A stretch of DNA of 64,000 nucleotides, from NCBI RefSeq assembly GCF_016217785.1, contig NZ_JACRGA010000002.1, positions 1 to 64,000 on the forward strand, written 5' to 3'. Position 1 is the stretch's first letter, and the number at the start of each line of letters is the position of its first letter. The stretch comes from Methanobacterium sp. (GTDB lineage Archaea > Methanobacteriota > Methanobacteria > Methanobacteriales > Methanobacteriaceae). Positions 55,470 to 63,443 of the stretch are shown piece after piece. The position numbers were made by a program, and so were the translations under genes. The notes under the pieces are model-generated. The model saw only the letters and a program-made list of their open reading frames with translations. It was not told the origin of the DNA and ran no database searches.

Positions 55470-56591
55470 TCAACTGTACTTAACCTGGTATTGGTGGGTT
55501 ATATTACTAATAATCTGTAGCAATTTACTTTTAAAATTTTCTATATTTTCTATTTCTATGGTCTCCTCATTGTTGAAAAGTTCTAAAAAGATTTTATCGC
55601 CCACCAAATCATCCCAGCCACTCTCAAGTTCCACAATCAAAGAACCCTCCGCTGTAAAGCCTTCTTCAACAACTTTATCCAGATCTCCATCAGTTATACC
55701 AATTATAGGGACGTTGAAACGGTAAAGTATATCAGCAGCAACCAGAGTGGTGTCATCACCCACTGTAACCACCATATCTGCATTTTTCAATCTGTAAATA
55801 TCCTCCGCAGCATGGTTAAGGTAAGAAACAGTGAAATTAACGTTAGATTTCTCAGATTTTAATATACGAGGTTTAACCCTGGATTTACGCAACAGGCCTG
55901 TTTTTACAATGGCTTTTTCAAGTTCCACTGGCCCCAGTTTCTCCACACCATGTTCCTTTAATTCCCCACCTATAAGTTGAGTTATCATGCCCTTTTCAGC
56001 AACTATAGCCACCTCTGATGATGTGGATTTTCCAATAACTATGCCATTAACGAATATGTTCTCTTCCGGGGACACACCTGCAATTTTTCGGCAGATAGTG
56101 CTGGAAACTTCCTGACAAGGATCTTCTGAAAATAGGCATTCCCTGATCTCCTCTGGAGAGACCAGCTTAAGTCCCATTTTGAAAGATATTTCTTTTGCCA
56201 GTTTTATTTTGTCTTCCCTCCAGACCACCACACTACCATCCTCCTCCCCTGGTCTTTCCATTTGAATGAGGGGAGGTTGGCCCTGAGAGTTATGGTAAAC
56301 CTTGTATCCAAAGGCATGTCCAGTTACACTGGATTTACCATAATTAATAAGAAAAATAACATCACAGTTTTCATCCTTGAATTTGTCCACTGACTGGCTG
56401 GGGAACAGTTTCTGACTTATATCGATCCTATCTTCCAGATGAGCATCGATAACAGCAGTCCTCCCCATAGTACCACCTAATCTTGCCCGAACTGTACCGT
56501 AATCCTCCAGAAAATCCAAAAACTTCTGGGCATGGCCAGAATCAACTATTTCGGGTCCGTGTACCACTACGCCAATCTTCATTATCTTCAT
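55470..56591 (-). CDS. DUF2117 protein
   Basis: 373 residues. It begins MKIMKIGVVVHGPEIVDSGHAQKFLDFLEDYG, with RARLGGTMGRTAVIDAHL and the late Rossmann-like stretch NADMVVTVGDDTTLVAADILYRFNVPIIGITDGDLDK (about 282-318), whose GDDTTLVAADIL resembles NAD-kinase-like glycine-rich loops. It matches the DUF2117 family of methanogens. Function unknown. A 171-base spacer separates it from mmp2, so it may be the first gene of the same transcript. AGGTGA stands three bases before ATG 56591; ATG 56582 is an alternative. Confidence 0.8.
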   Translation of the reverse strand: MKIMKIGVVVHGPEIVDSGHAQKFLDFLEDYGTVRARLGGTMGRTAVIDAHLEDRIDISQKLFPSQSVDKFKDENCDVIFLINYGKSSVTGHAFGYKVYHNSQGQPPLIQMERPGEEDGSVVVWREDKIKLAKEISFKMGLKLVSPEEIRECLFSEDPCQEVSSTICRKIAGVSPEENIFVNGIVIGKSTSSEVAIVAEKGMITQLIGGELKEHGVEKLGPVELEKAIVKTGLLRKSRVKPRILKSEKSNVNFTVSYLNHAAEDIYRLKNADMVVTVGDDTTLVAADILYRFNVPIIGITDGDLDKVVEEGFTAEGSLIVELESGWDDLVGDKIFLELFNNEETIEIENIENFKSKLLQIISNITHQYQVKYS

Positions 56592-56791
56592 AGTTCACCT
56601 ATAGAATCAATATGTTTATGAATCACTATGTTTATTATAATTACCTCCGAACAGTATGGAAACTGTTGTGATGGAGTTAAAATATTTTCATTTACAAATT
56701 GATTAGAATCCAATTATAGATCCTTATATTTAAATTTGAATCCCTATTTGGAAACAGTTCATGATTCTGAGAAATGGAATTTTTAGAGAAG

Positions 56792-56855
56792 TAATCTATT
56801 GGAGAATTAATCTATTGGAGAATTAATCTATTGGAGAATTAATCTAATTCGGAGA
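56792..56855. repeat. 16-base tandem repeat, three perfect copies and one degenerate
   Basis: TAATCTATTGGAGAAT stands at 56792, 56808 and 56824 head to tail, and a diverged fourth copy (TAATCTAATTCGGAGA) at 56840. It lies in the 310-base spacer between nob1 and the DUF2117 gene, in the region where the latter's promoter would be. No gene was seen in the spacer. Confidence 0.75.
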
Positions 56856-56901
56856 AAAATCTATTCTGAGAAATGTTAATCAATTTAGTCATAGAGAACG
56901 G

Positions 56902-57402
56902 TTATTTTTTGATCCTTTTACGATAAACAACTGCCCCGCAGATTTCACAGTCCTCCCATTTATAATCTGAAGGATATTTCTTCCGGCAACCTCTACATAT
57001 TTTGATCCATCCGTATGTCTGTTTAATTCCCTCTGTTAAAACACTTCTGTAGGGAATTTCTAGAATTTTCAGGATGTTCTGTATGGAATAATCATCAGTA
57101 ACCACAGTAGGATTGTGATTTGTTTTAAGAGTAACTGCCAGGGCCACCACCTCAATATCCACTTCAGACAACCTTAAAATATCTCCAGAGTTTTCAATTG
57201 CACCTTGAACCTGGTTCAGTGAATCAGAATCTGGTTCCTTAATAATAATTTTACCTTGATCCAGGGCAGATTGCATAGTTATTTGGGACTTCAAATCTTT
57301 AATTTCGGATATAACAGCACTACTTGTGATGTTCTTGTGTTTTGAGGATATGAAACCCCCAATAATTCCTGATGCGTCCAGAACGTAAACTTTCTCTTTC
57401 AT
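56902..57402 (-). CDS. nob1: Ribosome assembly endonuclease Nob1 (PIN domain, zinc ribbon)
   Basis: 166 residues. The PIN nuclease domain starts VYVLDASGIIGGF with the first acidic site; VDIEVVALAVTL and VVTDDYSIQNIL carry the other acidic residues. A C-terminal zinc ribbon has four Cys (CRGCRKKYPSDYKWEDCEICG). This is archaeal Nob1, which trims the 3' end of 16S rRNA. The start follows GGGTGA. Length typical. Confidence 0.92.
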   Translation of the reverse strand: MKEKVYVLDASGIIGGFISSKHKNITSSAVISEIKDLKSQITMQSALDQGKIIIKEPDSDSLNQVQGAIENSGDILRLSEVDIEVVALAVTLKTNHNPTVVTDDYSIQNILKILEIPYRSVLTEGIKQTYGWIKICRGCRKKYPSDYKWEDCEICGAVVYRKRIKK

Positions 57403-57611
57403 TTCAATTCACCCTGAAGTTCTCCAATACTGATCTGTTGGATCCTTATGGACCACGAGATTATGATGAGGATTATATAATATATCCATTAGTTTTTAAT
57501 AAATTCAAAAATTTTAGAAGGTTTTTTTTATTATTAACCCAATTTAAAACGTTTTTAGCACTTCCCCATAATTTATGAGAAATGTTTTTATGTTATCAAA
57601 ACAATATACTA

Positions 57612-57725
57612 ATTGTTGAGGGAGGGTGTCATTAGACTCCTTTCACAATTTTTCGCCTGCGAAAAACCGCCTCCGATTTGGACCTAATGCCCTCCCTTGC
57701 ACTAAAAAGTGCAATACTCTTTTTA
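57612..57725 (+). ncRNA. Candidate free-standing structured RNA with hairpin terminator
   Basis: In a 613-base gene-free gap, AGGGAGGG (57619-57626) pairs with CCCTCCCT (57690-57697). After a three-base TGT bulge, CATTAG (57630-57635) pairs with CTAATG (57684-57689), giving 14 pairs. Inside is a second hairpin, TTTTTCG/CGAAAAA (57649-57655 with 57660-57666). Directly after the long stem comes TTGCACT/AGTGCAA (57697-57703 with 57708-57714) and a T-rich tail (57717-57725), like a terminator. TATA-like stretches lie just upstream. It is not a match to any RNA class I know. Strand is favoured as + by the terminator. Confidence 0.55.
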
Positions 57726-58015
57726 ATGCCTTAAGAATAGGAATAGCAAGTCCACTGATTCTTTAAAATTGCATGTTTATTTCAATTTACGATTAAATGA
57801 TTGATATCCACAAATGGGAATCTAAATAGTATTATTGGTAATAAAATAATCAATGTTATCCCTTATATTTATATTTGTAAATCTATTTTTCTACAGAAAT
57901 CTATTTTTTTACAGTATTCATATCATTAATTAATTATTATTGTCCATCTAATAATATTCTATATTTAAATTGATCCAGTTATCTAAAATTCTACAAAATT
58001 AGGCGGGTAAGAAAC
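57726..58015. other. AT-rich spacer before moaB
   Basis: About 290 AT-rich bases without a gene. A TATA-like box (ATATTTAAA, about 57960) and a ribosome binding site (GGCGGGTAAG) serve the moaB gene, so moaB does not need read-through from the candidate RNA. Confidence 0.4.
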
Positions 58016-58555
58016 ATGAAAAGTAAAACCATGGAAGAACACAAAAAACACAGCCCACTGAAGGTTAAAGTGGGAATAATTACTTTAAGCGACTCAAAAT
58101 CCAATTCATCGAAAGTAAAGGATTCAAATTTTGTTTCCAATCCGGAGGACCTATCCGGTAAAATTATAATGGAATCACTTGAAGATCAACATGAAATAGT
58201 GTCTTACCAGGTTATACAGGATGATGCGCACCAGCTTTTGAAAACTCTGGATGAAATGAGAACTCTCGATGCTGAAATCATTATCAGCACTGGTGGCACT
58301 GGGATTGGTAAACGGGACATTACCATTGAAACCATTATCCCCCTCTTTGAAAAGGAATTAACTGGTTTTGGGGAGATTTTCCGATCAGAAACTTATAAAG
58401 AGTTAGGAAGCGGTGCCATAATGACCAGAGCAGCAGCAGGAGTTTGGAAGGAAACACTGCTGGTGGCATTACCTGGTTCACCCAATGCAGTTCAGCTGGG
58501 GATGAAAATTTTAAAGCCAGAAATGGGGCATCTGGTGAAACATATGAAACATTGA
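58016..58555 (+). CDS. moaB: MoaB/MogA-family molybdopterin biosynthesis protein
   Basis: 179 residues. The MoCF fold includes VGIITLSDSKS near the start, IIISTGGTGIGKRDITIETIIPLFEKEL (the TGGTGxxxRD signature, about 91-118) and VALPGSPNAVQLGMK near the end. It adenylylates molybdopterin or acts just before molybdenum/tungsten insertion, for the W/Mo formylmethanofuran and formate dehydrogenases. The N-terminus is about ten residues longer than usual and includes a Ser/Lys-rich loop (SNSSKVKDSN). Confidence 0.88.
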   Translation: MKSKTMEEHKKHSPLKVKVGIITLSDSKSNSSKVKDSNFVSNPEDLSGKIIMESLEDQHEIVSYQVIQDDAHQLLKTLDEMRTLDAEIIISTGGTGIGKRDITIETIIPLFEKELTGFGEIFRSETYKELGSGAIMTRAAAGVWKETLLVALPGSPNAVQLGMKILKPEMGHLVKHMKH

Positions 58556-58565
58556 CATTGAACTA

Positions 58566-58590
58566 TTTAAACTCTCTTGAAGAGTTTAAA
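58566..58590. terminator. Hairpin between moaB and pyrE
   Basis: TTTAAACTCT (58566-58575) and AGAGTTTAAA (58581-58590) form a perfect 10-pair stem with a five-base loop. Outer AACTATTT and AAATAGTT can extend the structure to about 58604. It follows the moaB stop and can serve both convergent genes. Confidence 0.5.
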
Positions 58591-58719
58591 CTCCATCAAA
58601 TAGTTAAACAAGGTGTGTAGAGTAACCCCACTAAAAAAAGGGTTTCAATCAGGAAGAATAGAAAAAAATAGATGGGAAAATAGATTTGAACTTGGAAAAC
58701 TATTTAACTAAGAAAAGAA

Positions 58720-59262
58720 CTATTTAAAATCCTTAATTGATACCAGGGGTTCTAAGATTATTCCTTCCTTTTTCAACTGTTCAACAGCACCTTCTTCTCG
58801 ATCCACGACAACAAAGGTTCTCTCCACAACCCCCCCGTTATCCTGAACAGCCCTAACAGCTTTTAAAAGTGAATTTCCAGTGGTGGTAACATCTTCAACA
58901 ACTATGACCCGATCTCCTTCTTTTAATTCTCCTTCAATAAGTTGGGATGTCCCATAATCTTTCTGGGCCTTGCGAATCATCAGCATGGGGATCTGCGAGT
59001 GCAGGGCCACTGCCGTTGCTATGGGCACAGCTCCGAGGGCAGGTCCAGCCACCAGATCAATATCATCATCACTGATGATATGAGAAATGATTTTAGCCAC
59101 TTGAGAAAGGATCTGGGGGTCAGTGATGGCTTTTTTCATATCCACATAATAGTCACTTTCCCTGCCGGAAGAAAGAGTGAATTTGCCGAATTTGATAACC
59201 TGGTTAGCCTTTAACAAACTTATTAGGTGGTCTTTTTCCTGTTTAATCACCATTGATATCAT
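58720..59262 (-). CDS. pyrE: Orotate phosphoribosyltransferase
   Basis: 180 residues. FTLSSGRESDYYVDMKKA (about 28-45) binds the substrate, and RVIVVEDVTTTGNSLLKAV (about 117-135) is the PRPP loop of PyrE. AGPALGAVPIATAVA and IRKAQKDYGTSQLIEG form the remaining conserved loops. It makes OMP from orotate and PRPP in pyrimidine synthesis. The start is 59262 or three codons later (59253); the upstream signal (GGAATGAT) does not decide. Confidence 0.92.
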   Translation of the reverse strand: MISMVIKQEKDHLISLLKANQVIKFGKFTLSSGRESDYYVDMKKAITDPQILSQVAKIISHIISDDDIDLVAGPALGAVPIATAVALHSQIPMLMIRKAQKDYGTSQLIEGELKEGDRVIVVEDVTTTGNSLLKAVRAVQDNGGVVERTFVVVDREEGAVEQLKKEGIILEPLVSIKDFK

Positions 59263-59390
59263 TCCATTTATAAGAGTTTATAATTTTTATTCAAATTATC
59301 ATTAGCCTTTTTAAATTAAATTATTGTAAGTTTAATTGAATAGTAGTACCCTGTTTATTAACCTGGTTTTATACTTACTATTACAGTTAT

Positions 59391-59537
59391 TTAATGGACT
59401 TTCAGTCCCCTTTGGCAGCGTTGGCATACTCCCTGTTTCCATTGAAAACATTTCCCACAAACCAGACTACCACAGATGGAACAGGTGTACATTTTACCTG
59501 GCTGGCCACAGATACTGCATATACCTCTAACTTCCAA
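59391..59537 (-). CDS. 48-residue zinc-finger micro-protein with four CxxC knuckles
   Basis: A gene too short for most callers, read directly. TTG at 59537, TAA at 59391-59393, 48 residues. AGGTGA stands about seven bases before the TTG. Eight cysteines fall in four CxxC pairs: Cys7/10 (CSICG), Cys19/22 (CSICG), Cys27/30 and Cys38/41. So it could bind two zinc ions in a protein with almost nothing else. It resembles in design the small four-knuckle zinc proteins described in haloarchaea (HVO_2753 type). It lies 128 bases upstream of pyrE on the same strand. Role unknown; RNA binding or regulation is plausible. Confidence 0.75.
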   Translation of the reverse strand: MEVRGICSICGQPGKMYTCSICGSLVCGKCFQWKQGVCQRCQRGLKVH

Positions 59538-59732
59538 AAATGTTCACCTACATTTTTTTAGTGATTAAAGTTAATATTTTCTAAGGGTTTTATGTAACTT
59601 TCCCGATTCAAAATGCACGCCTCAATTCATTTTTAGAGCCTGTAGGAGCGCTGTGATTTCATGAAATATGAGATTCATGAATAAAAAAATATAATATTCC
59701 TTTAAAAAATTGGTTAGAAAAAGGTTAATCAA

Positions 59733-59984
59733 TTAAAATTCATAGTTGGTTCCTTCATCCCGGTTTTTAAGAAGTATTTTATCCCCGATCTTACTCACCA
59801 TATCATAAGGAACGATTGTTTCACCTTTAGACAATCCTAATCCCTCAGATATGCCCCCTTTTCCTACTACGAAGGCTTCAATTTCATTGGTCATGAAATT
59901 CACTTCTACATCTTTAACTTTTCCAATAACCACTGCTGAACTGTCTAAAACTTCTTTTCCAACAATTTCTTGCACAATCCTCAT
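59733..59984 (-). CDS. PRC-barrel domain protein
   Basis: 83 residues, a single PRC-barrel: MRIVQEIVGKEVLDSSAVVIGKVKDVEVN, then GGISEGLGLSKGETIVPYDMVSKIGDKILLK. Single-domain archaeal PRC-barrel proteins bind partner proteins or RNA; some archaeal ones act in cell division. Strong ribosome binding site (GAGGTGAT). Upstream lies a spacer of about 370 bases (59985-60353) with no gene, holding its promoter and the terminator of the symporter gene. Confidence 0.85.
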   Translation of the reverse strand: MRIVQEIVGKEVLDSSAVVIGKVKDVEVNFMTNEIEAFVVGKGGISEGLGLSKGETIVPYDMVSKIGDKILLKNRDEGTNYEF

Positions 59985-60313
59985 GGTATCACCTCGGCTT
60001 CATATGAATGGTAGTTTCTCAAATTAAACTACCAAATTAACCCCATCAAAGCTTAATCATATTAGTTAAGTTTCAGGATGTACTTATAGTTTCAGTGATG
60101 GAAGAGGATTAGAGGATATTTTAATTGAAAAGGATTTAAAAAAAGTTTAAATGGTTTTTTTTAATATAAAAAACCCTGTCTAAAGCCAGTATGAAAAAAA
60201 TCGGTGTTTAATAGGTGATTGGTTGGAAAAAAATCCAAATTGTTTTAAGTTTATAATATATTTGTTTTAAAGTTTTTAAGAAAAATAGTTTAAAAAATAA
60301 GGAAGGAATTTGT

Positions 60314-60348
60314 TAAAAAAATAGGGTAGGAGTTTTGTTAAACTCCCT
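60314..60348 (-). terminator. Terminator of the sodium:solute symporter gene
   Basis: On the minus strand AGGGAGTTT-AACA-AAACTCC-TACCCT forms a strong stem (GGAGTTT with AAACTCC, extended by AGGG/CCCT) ending in seven T. It lies six bases after the symporter stop codon. Confidence 0.75.
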
Positions 60349-60353
60349 AAAAT

Positions 60354-61952
60354 TTACACTCCCTCAAAACATTTTTCCATGTGTTCCTTGCTGGGTTTTT
60401 TGGTTAGAAGACTTACCACCACTGTAACCACCAAAGCAATTGGTAAAGCAATTATTATAGGGTCAACTGTGGGCCATGGCATTGAAGTTGATAGCACAGC
60501 CTGGCCAGTCATTGCTTTAGCAATTCCCAATGCTTCTGCTGATTTTTTGTATTCAAATACCAGCCAGAAGAGACTGATCAACGTCCCGACCACTAATCCA
60601 GATATGGCACCAGCTTTGGTACATCCTTTCCAGAAAAGGGCAAATACGTACATGGAGAGGAATGCTGCTGCGGTGATGGAGAACCACATGGATGTGCCCA
60701 CTGCAATAATGTTGGTGGGGAGTATGAATCCCATGATAACTGCAATGATCATGGCAATGGCAATTCCTATCCTGGCAACCATTACCGATGCTCCTCCCTT
60801 TTTATTGGCCACTGTTTCATAGATATCTCTTCCCAGTGCAGTTCCCTGCACATGTACCTGGGCACTGAGGGTAGACATGGCTGCGGATAGGAGGGTGATC
60901 ATGAAAAGATACGCAAACCATAAAGGCATGGCCGCCGTTATGAAGGCAGGAATGATCTTATCTGCATTACCCCCTGCAGCCTGTACTGCTAACTTCCCAA
61001 GGGTATCAAAGAAATATACATTGGATAACGCCCCTACAATGAAAGCGGTTCCAGTCATTAGGAGAATAAAAATTCCACCTATTAGGACTGCCCGGTTAAG
61101 TTCCCTGTTGGATTTTACAGTCATGAATCGTACTACGAGCTGTGGCTGGGATAGAACTCCTATTCCCACTCCCAGGATAAGTGTGCTTACCAGTGTCCAC
61201 CAGAATGGGCTTCCGAGTGAAGGCATGGACGTCCACCCAGTGAATCCGGTTGCAGTTGCAGTTGCAGTTGCACTGGCTGGCACCTGATTAACCAGGTTGG
61301 TCAGGGCCTGGTTGGCATCAGTCACTCCACCAAGTATCCAGTAGGTGGCCACCAGAAGAATTACCATTCCCACGAACATTATGGTCCCCTGCACGGCATC
61401 AGTGTACATCACACCCCGTATTCCACCAAAAATAACGTACAAAGCAACTATGACTGCCAGTACAACTAAAGCGATATTATAATCTATATTAAGGGTTGTT
61501 TCGGCGAAGCGGGCCATACCGATCAGAACAACCGACGCATACAACGTCATTCCGAAAAATATGACCAGTCCACTGAAATACTGTATGAACTTACTATCAA
61601 AACGTTTGGATAAAAACTCGGGGAAAGTTAGGGCTCCTAAATTGTGTCCCATTTTCCGGGTTCGTTTTCCAAAAAATACGAAGGCTATAAAAATACCAAC
61701 TAGTATGTTCAGGAACGTCAGCCATAAAAGACCCATCCCATAAACTCCAGCCGTACCACCAAAACCTACAATAGCCGCTGTACTGATGAAGGTCGCCCCA
61801 TAACTTAAGGCCATTATAAACGGATGGGTTTCCCTTCCAGCCACCATGTAATCATCGGCGGTCTTGGTTCGTTTCCAGGCCACATATCCCACGTAACCTG
61901 TTATCAAAAGGTAGATCAAAACTACAATACTGAGTATAAATAAATCATTCAT
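60354..61952 (-). CDS. Sodium:solute symporter (SSS family)
   Basis: 532 residues with about 13 transmembrane helices and the LeuT-like layout of SSS: DDYMVAGRETHPFIMALSYGATFISTAAIVGFGGTAG near the start, and YVIFGGIRGVMYTDAVQGTIMFVG in the middle. A loop near 230 holds an Ala-Thr repeat (SATATATATG) coded by the triplet pairs GCAACT repeated in the DNA (about 61253-61271). It imports a small solute, perhaps a carboxylate or amino acid, with Na+. The small accessory protein gene is 37 bases upstream on the same strand, and a strong terminator ends the operon. Confidence 0.88.
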   Translation of the reverse strand: MNDLFILSIVVLIYLLITGYVGYVAWKRTKTADDYMVAGRETHPFIMALSYGATFISTAAIVGFGGTAGVYGMGLLWLTFLNILVGIFIAFVFFGKRTRKMGHNLGALTFPEFLSKRFDSKFIQYFSGLVIFFGMTLYASVVLIGMARFAETTLNIDYNIALVVLAVIVALYVIFGGIRGVMYTDAVQGTIMFVGMVILLVATYWILGGVTDANQALTNLVNQVPASATATATATGFTGWTSMPSLGSPFWWTLVSTLILGVGIGVLSQPQLVVRFMTVKSNRELNRAVLIGGIFILLMTGTAFIVGALSNVYFFDTLGKLAVQAAGGNADKIIPAFITAAMPLWFAYLFMITLLSAAMSTLSAQVHVQGTALGRDIYETVANKKGGASVMVARIGIAIAMIIAVIMGFILPTNIIAVGTSMWFSITAAAFLSMYVFALFWKGCTKAGAISGLVVGTLISLFWLVFEYKKSAEALGIAKAMTGQAVLSTSMPWPTVDPIIIALPIALVVTVVVSLLTKKPSKEHMEKCFEGV

Positions 61953-61989
61953 CTAATCCACAACCTATCTTTTTTATGAATATGGATGA

Positions 61990-62199
61990 TCAAGCATCTT
62001 CTTCATCCCAAAGACCTAATTCTTTTTCTTGCATTTCCTTTTCTTTATCATGCCAGCCTACTTCTTCTTTTATCTGTTTTTCTTCATCTTCGCCGCCTTT
62101 ATTCCAATTTAAAATACCGTAAACAACACATAAAAGAGTTGCCAGAATGCATCCAACATATGCACCCCATATCCAGGGGTCGTTTATCCCAAGAACCAA
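61990..62199 (-). CDS. Small symporter accessory protein
   Basis: 69 residues. One membrane helix (about 9-30: WGAYVGCILATLLCVVYGIL) follows a short outside end (GINDPWIW), and a charged, Glu/Lys-rich tail follows. This matches the small accessory subunits paired with SSS symporters. The start is TTG at 62199, immediately after a perfect GGAGGTGA (four-base spacing). The symporter gene follows 37 bases on, so the two are one transcript. It probably stabilises or regulates the carrier. Confidence 0.82.
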   Translation of the reverse strand: MVLGINDPWIWGAYVGCILATLLCVVYGILNWNKGGEDEEKQIKEEVGWHDKEKEMQEKELGLWDEEDA

Positions 62200-62654
62200 G
62201 CTTTCACCTCCTTTAACTAGTAATATGTTTATTAATTATTTATCATTATAAATTAATGAATAACACTTTTAATATTTATCGATTTATCCAAGCCAACAGG
62301 AACTCACAGTTGCTTGCTAATGATTAAATGGCAATGAAAACTTCCCATAAACAGTTTTAGCATAAAGAAATGCTGATTAATATTACATCTCTTAGATTTG
62401 AGATAAAAAATTGTGAAATTCCTAAACTGATCCCCCTACATCCAGGCCAAAATAATCCATGAGGCATTACAAGCATCCATATCTTTAAAAAATAACGTGA
62501 AGATCCCTAAAAAAGACATAATAACTAGTACGTTCTTATATATCAATTGGATTTAATTGGACCAATATAAGATTTTAATTGGACCCTGAGAATCTAGTTA
62601 GTACTATTAAAACCGAATAGTTAATTGAAATTAGAGATATAAGGGGTGAGGGTA
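62200..62654. other. Divergent intergenic region
   Basis: About 455 AT-rich bases between the symporter operon (leftward) and a rightward hypothetical gene. A TATA-like TTATATATCA around 62535 faces right. No further gene, repeat or strong hairpin was seen. Confidence 0.4.
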
Positions 62655-63005
62655 ATGGTTGAGACATCCATAACTTTCAAAAGAGAAACGAAAGAATCAT
62701 TGGGTGAGATTAAGATTCCTGAAGAGTTTATAAAGGATTTTCATTTTTCAGGTGATGATCATCTGATGATTATGCTGAGGGTTATTGGAACTGATTCTAA
62801 AAAGGTTGTAGATTTTTTTGAGGGAAGTGAAACTGAAAGATTCCACATAAAAACTGAAAATACTGTAGAAAGTACTTACATAAAAGAAACATCAGGCAAG
62901 TTTATTTTAAGTTCCATGTACCTTGATGAAGGACCTCCTCTTTCAGTGGATATTAATCAGGAAATTCCCATGGTTAGAGCTATATTGGACTTTAAAAAGA
63001 AATAA
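62655..63005 (+). CDS. Hypothetical protein, 116 aa
   Basis: Unrecognised. ATG 62655 follows GGGGTGA at five-base spacing; a GTG nine bases earlier lies inside that signal. 116 soluble residues beginning MVETSITFKRETKESLGEIKIPEEF. It shows alternating strands with acidic and basic loops, no Cys and no membrane segment (IMLRVIGTDSKKVVDFFEG; YIKETSGKFILSSMYLDEGPP). Codon use is like its neighbours. No functional hint. Confidence 0.6.
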   Translation: MVETSITFKRETKESLGEIKIPEEFIKDFHFSGDDHLMIMLRVIGTDSKKVVDFFEGSETERFHIKTENTVESTYIKETSGKFILSSMYLDEGPPLSVDINQEIPMVRAILDFKKK

Positions 63006-63300
63006 TATATGTTAAAACCCATGATTAGTGTAATTTCCATCTATTTTTAGTTAATATTTAACTTAATTCCCATTTTATCTACTAATTAACTGCAATTTTA
63101 TCTATTTATATATTATGGAAACAGGTTTTTTCAAAAAAAATCCGGAATTCCAGTTTTTATTTTATAAATTAGAGTGTTATATCAGTACAATTTTAAAATA
63201 GTGACCACAATTTAGGAGGCTAATATTATTTATATTACTCTGTATATCTCCATTACCCTTGTATCAATTGATTATTATCAAAAAAAATTACCAACAAGTA

Positions 63301-63443
63301 AACCATTTTATTAATTAAACATCTGATTAACCAGTTAAATTTTTGTGAGTATCAGGGCTCTAAGACTTATTAAACGGTTGAAGCGAAATTTCAAGAGATA
63401 TTAAAGCTTAGAGCCCATGACATAACCAAATTATAAAATGGTT
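63301..63443. repeat. Nested inverted repeat, MITE-like or large stem-loop
   Basis: The outer arms AACCATTTTAT (63301-63311) and ATAAAATGGTT (63433-63443) are perfect inverse copies, with further AATT pairing after one bulged base. Nested inside, GGGCTCTAAG (63355-63364) and CTTAGAGCCC (63407-63416) are again perfect, enclosing TTGAA/TTCAA. The unit is 143 bases long and ends two bases into the stop codon of the leftward gene. No clear target duplication flanks it. The rest of the 63006-63441 spacer shows nothing. Confidence 0.65.

Noticed and set aside
57612..57725. Fluoride, TPP, purine or molybdenum-cofactor riboswitch
   Set aside because: Core consensus stretches of these classes are not present, and the element is about 290 bases from moaB, which has its own promoter.
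59336..59530. 64-codon + strand frame opposite the zinc micro-protein
   Set aside because: It is the antisense of the Cys-rich gene; no ribosome binding site and no plausible fold.
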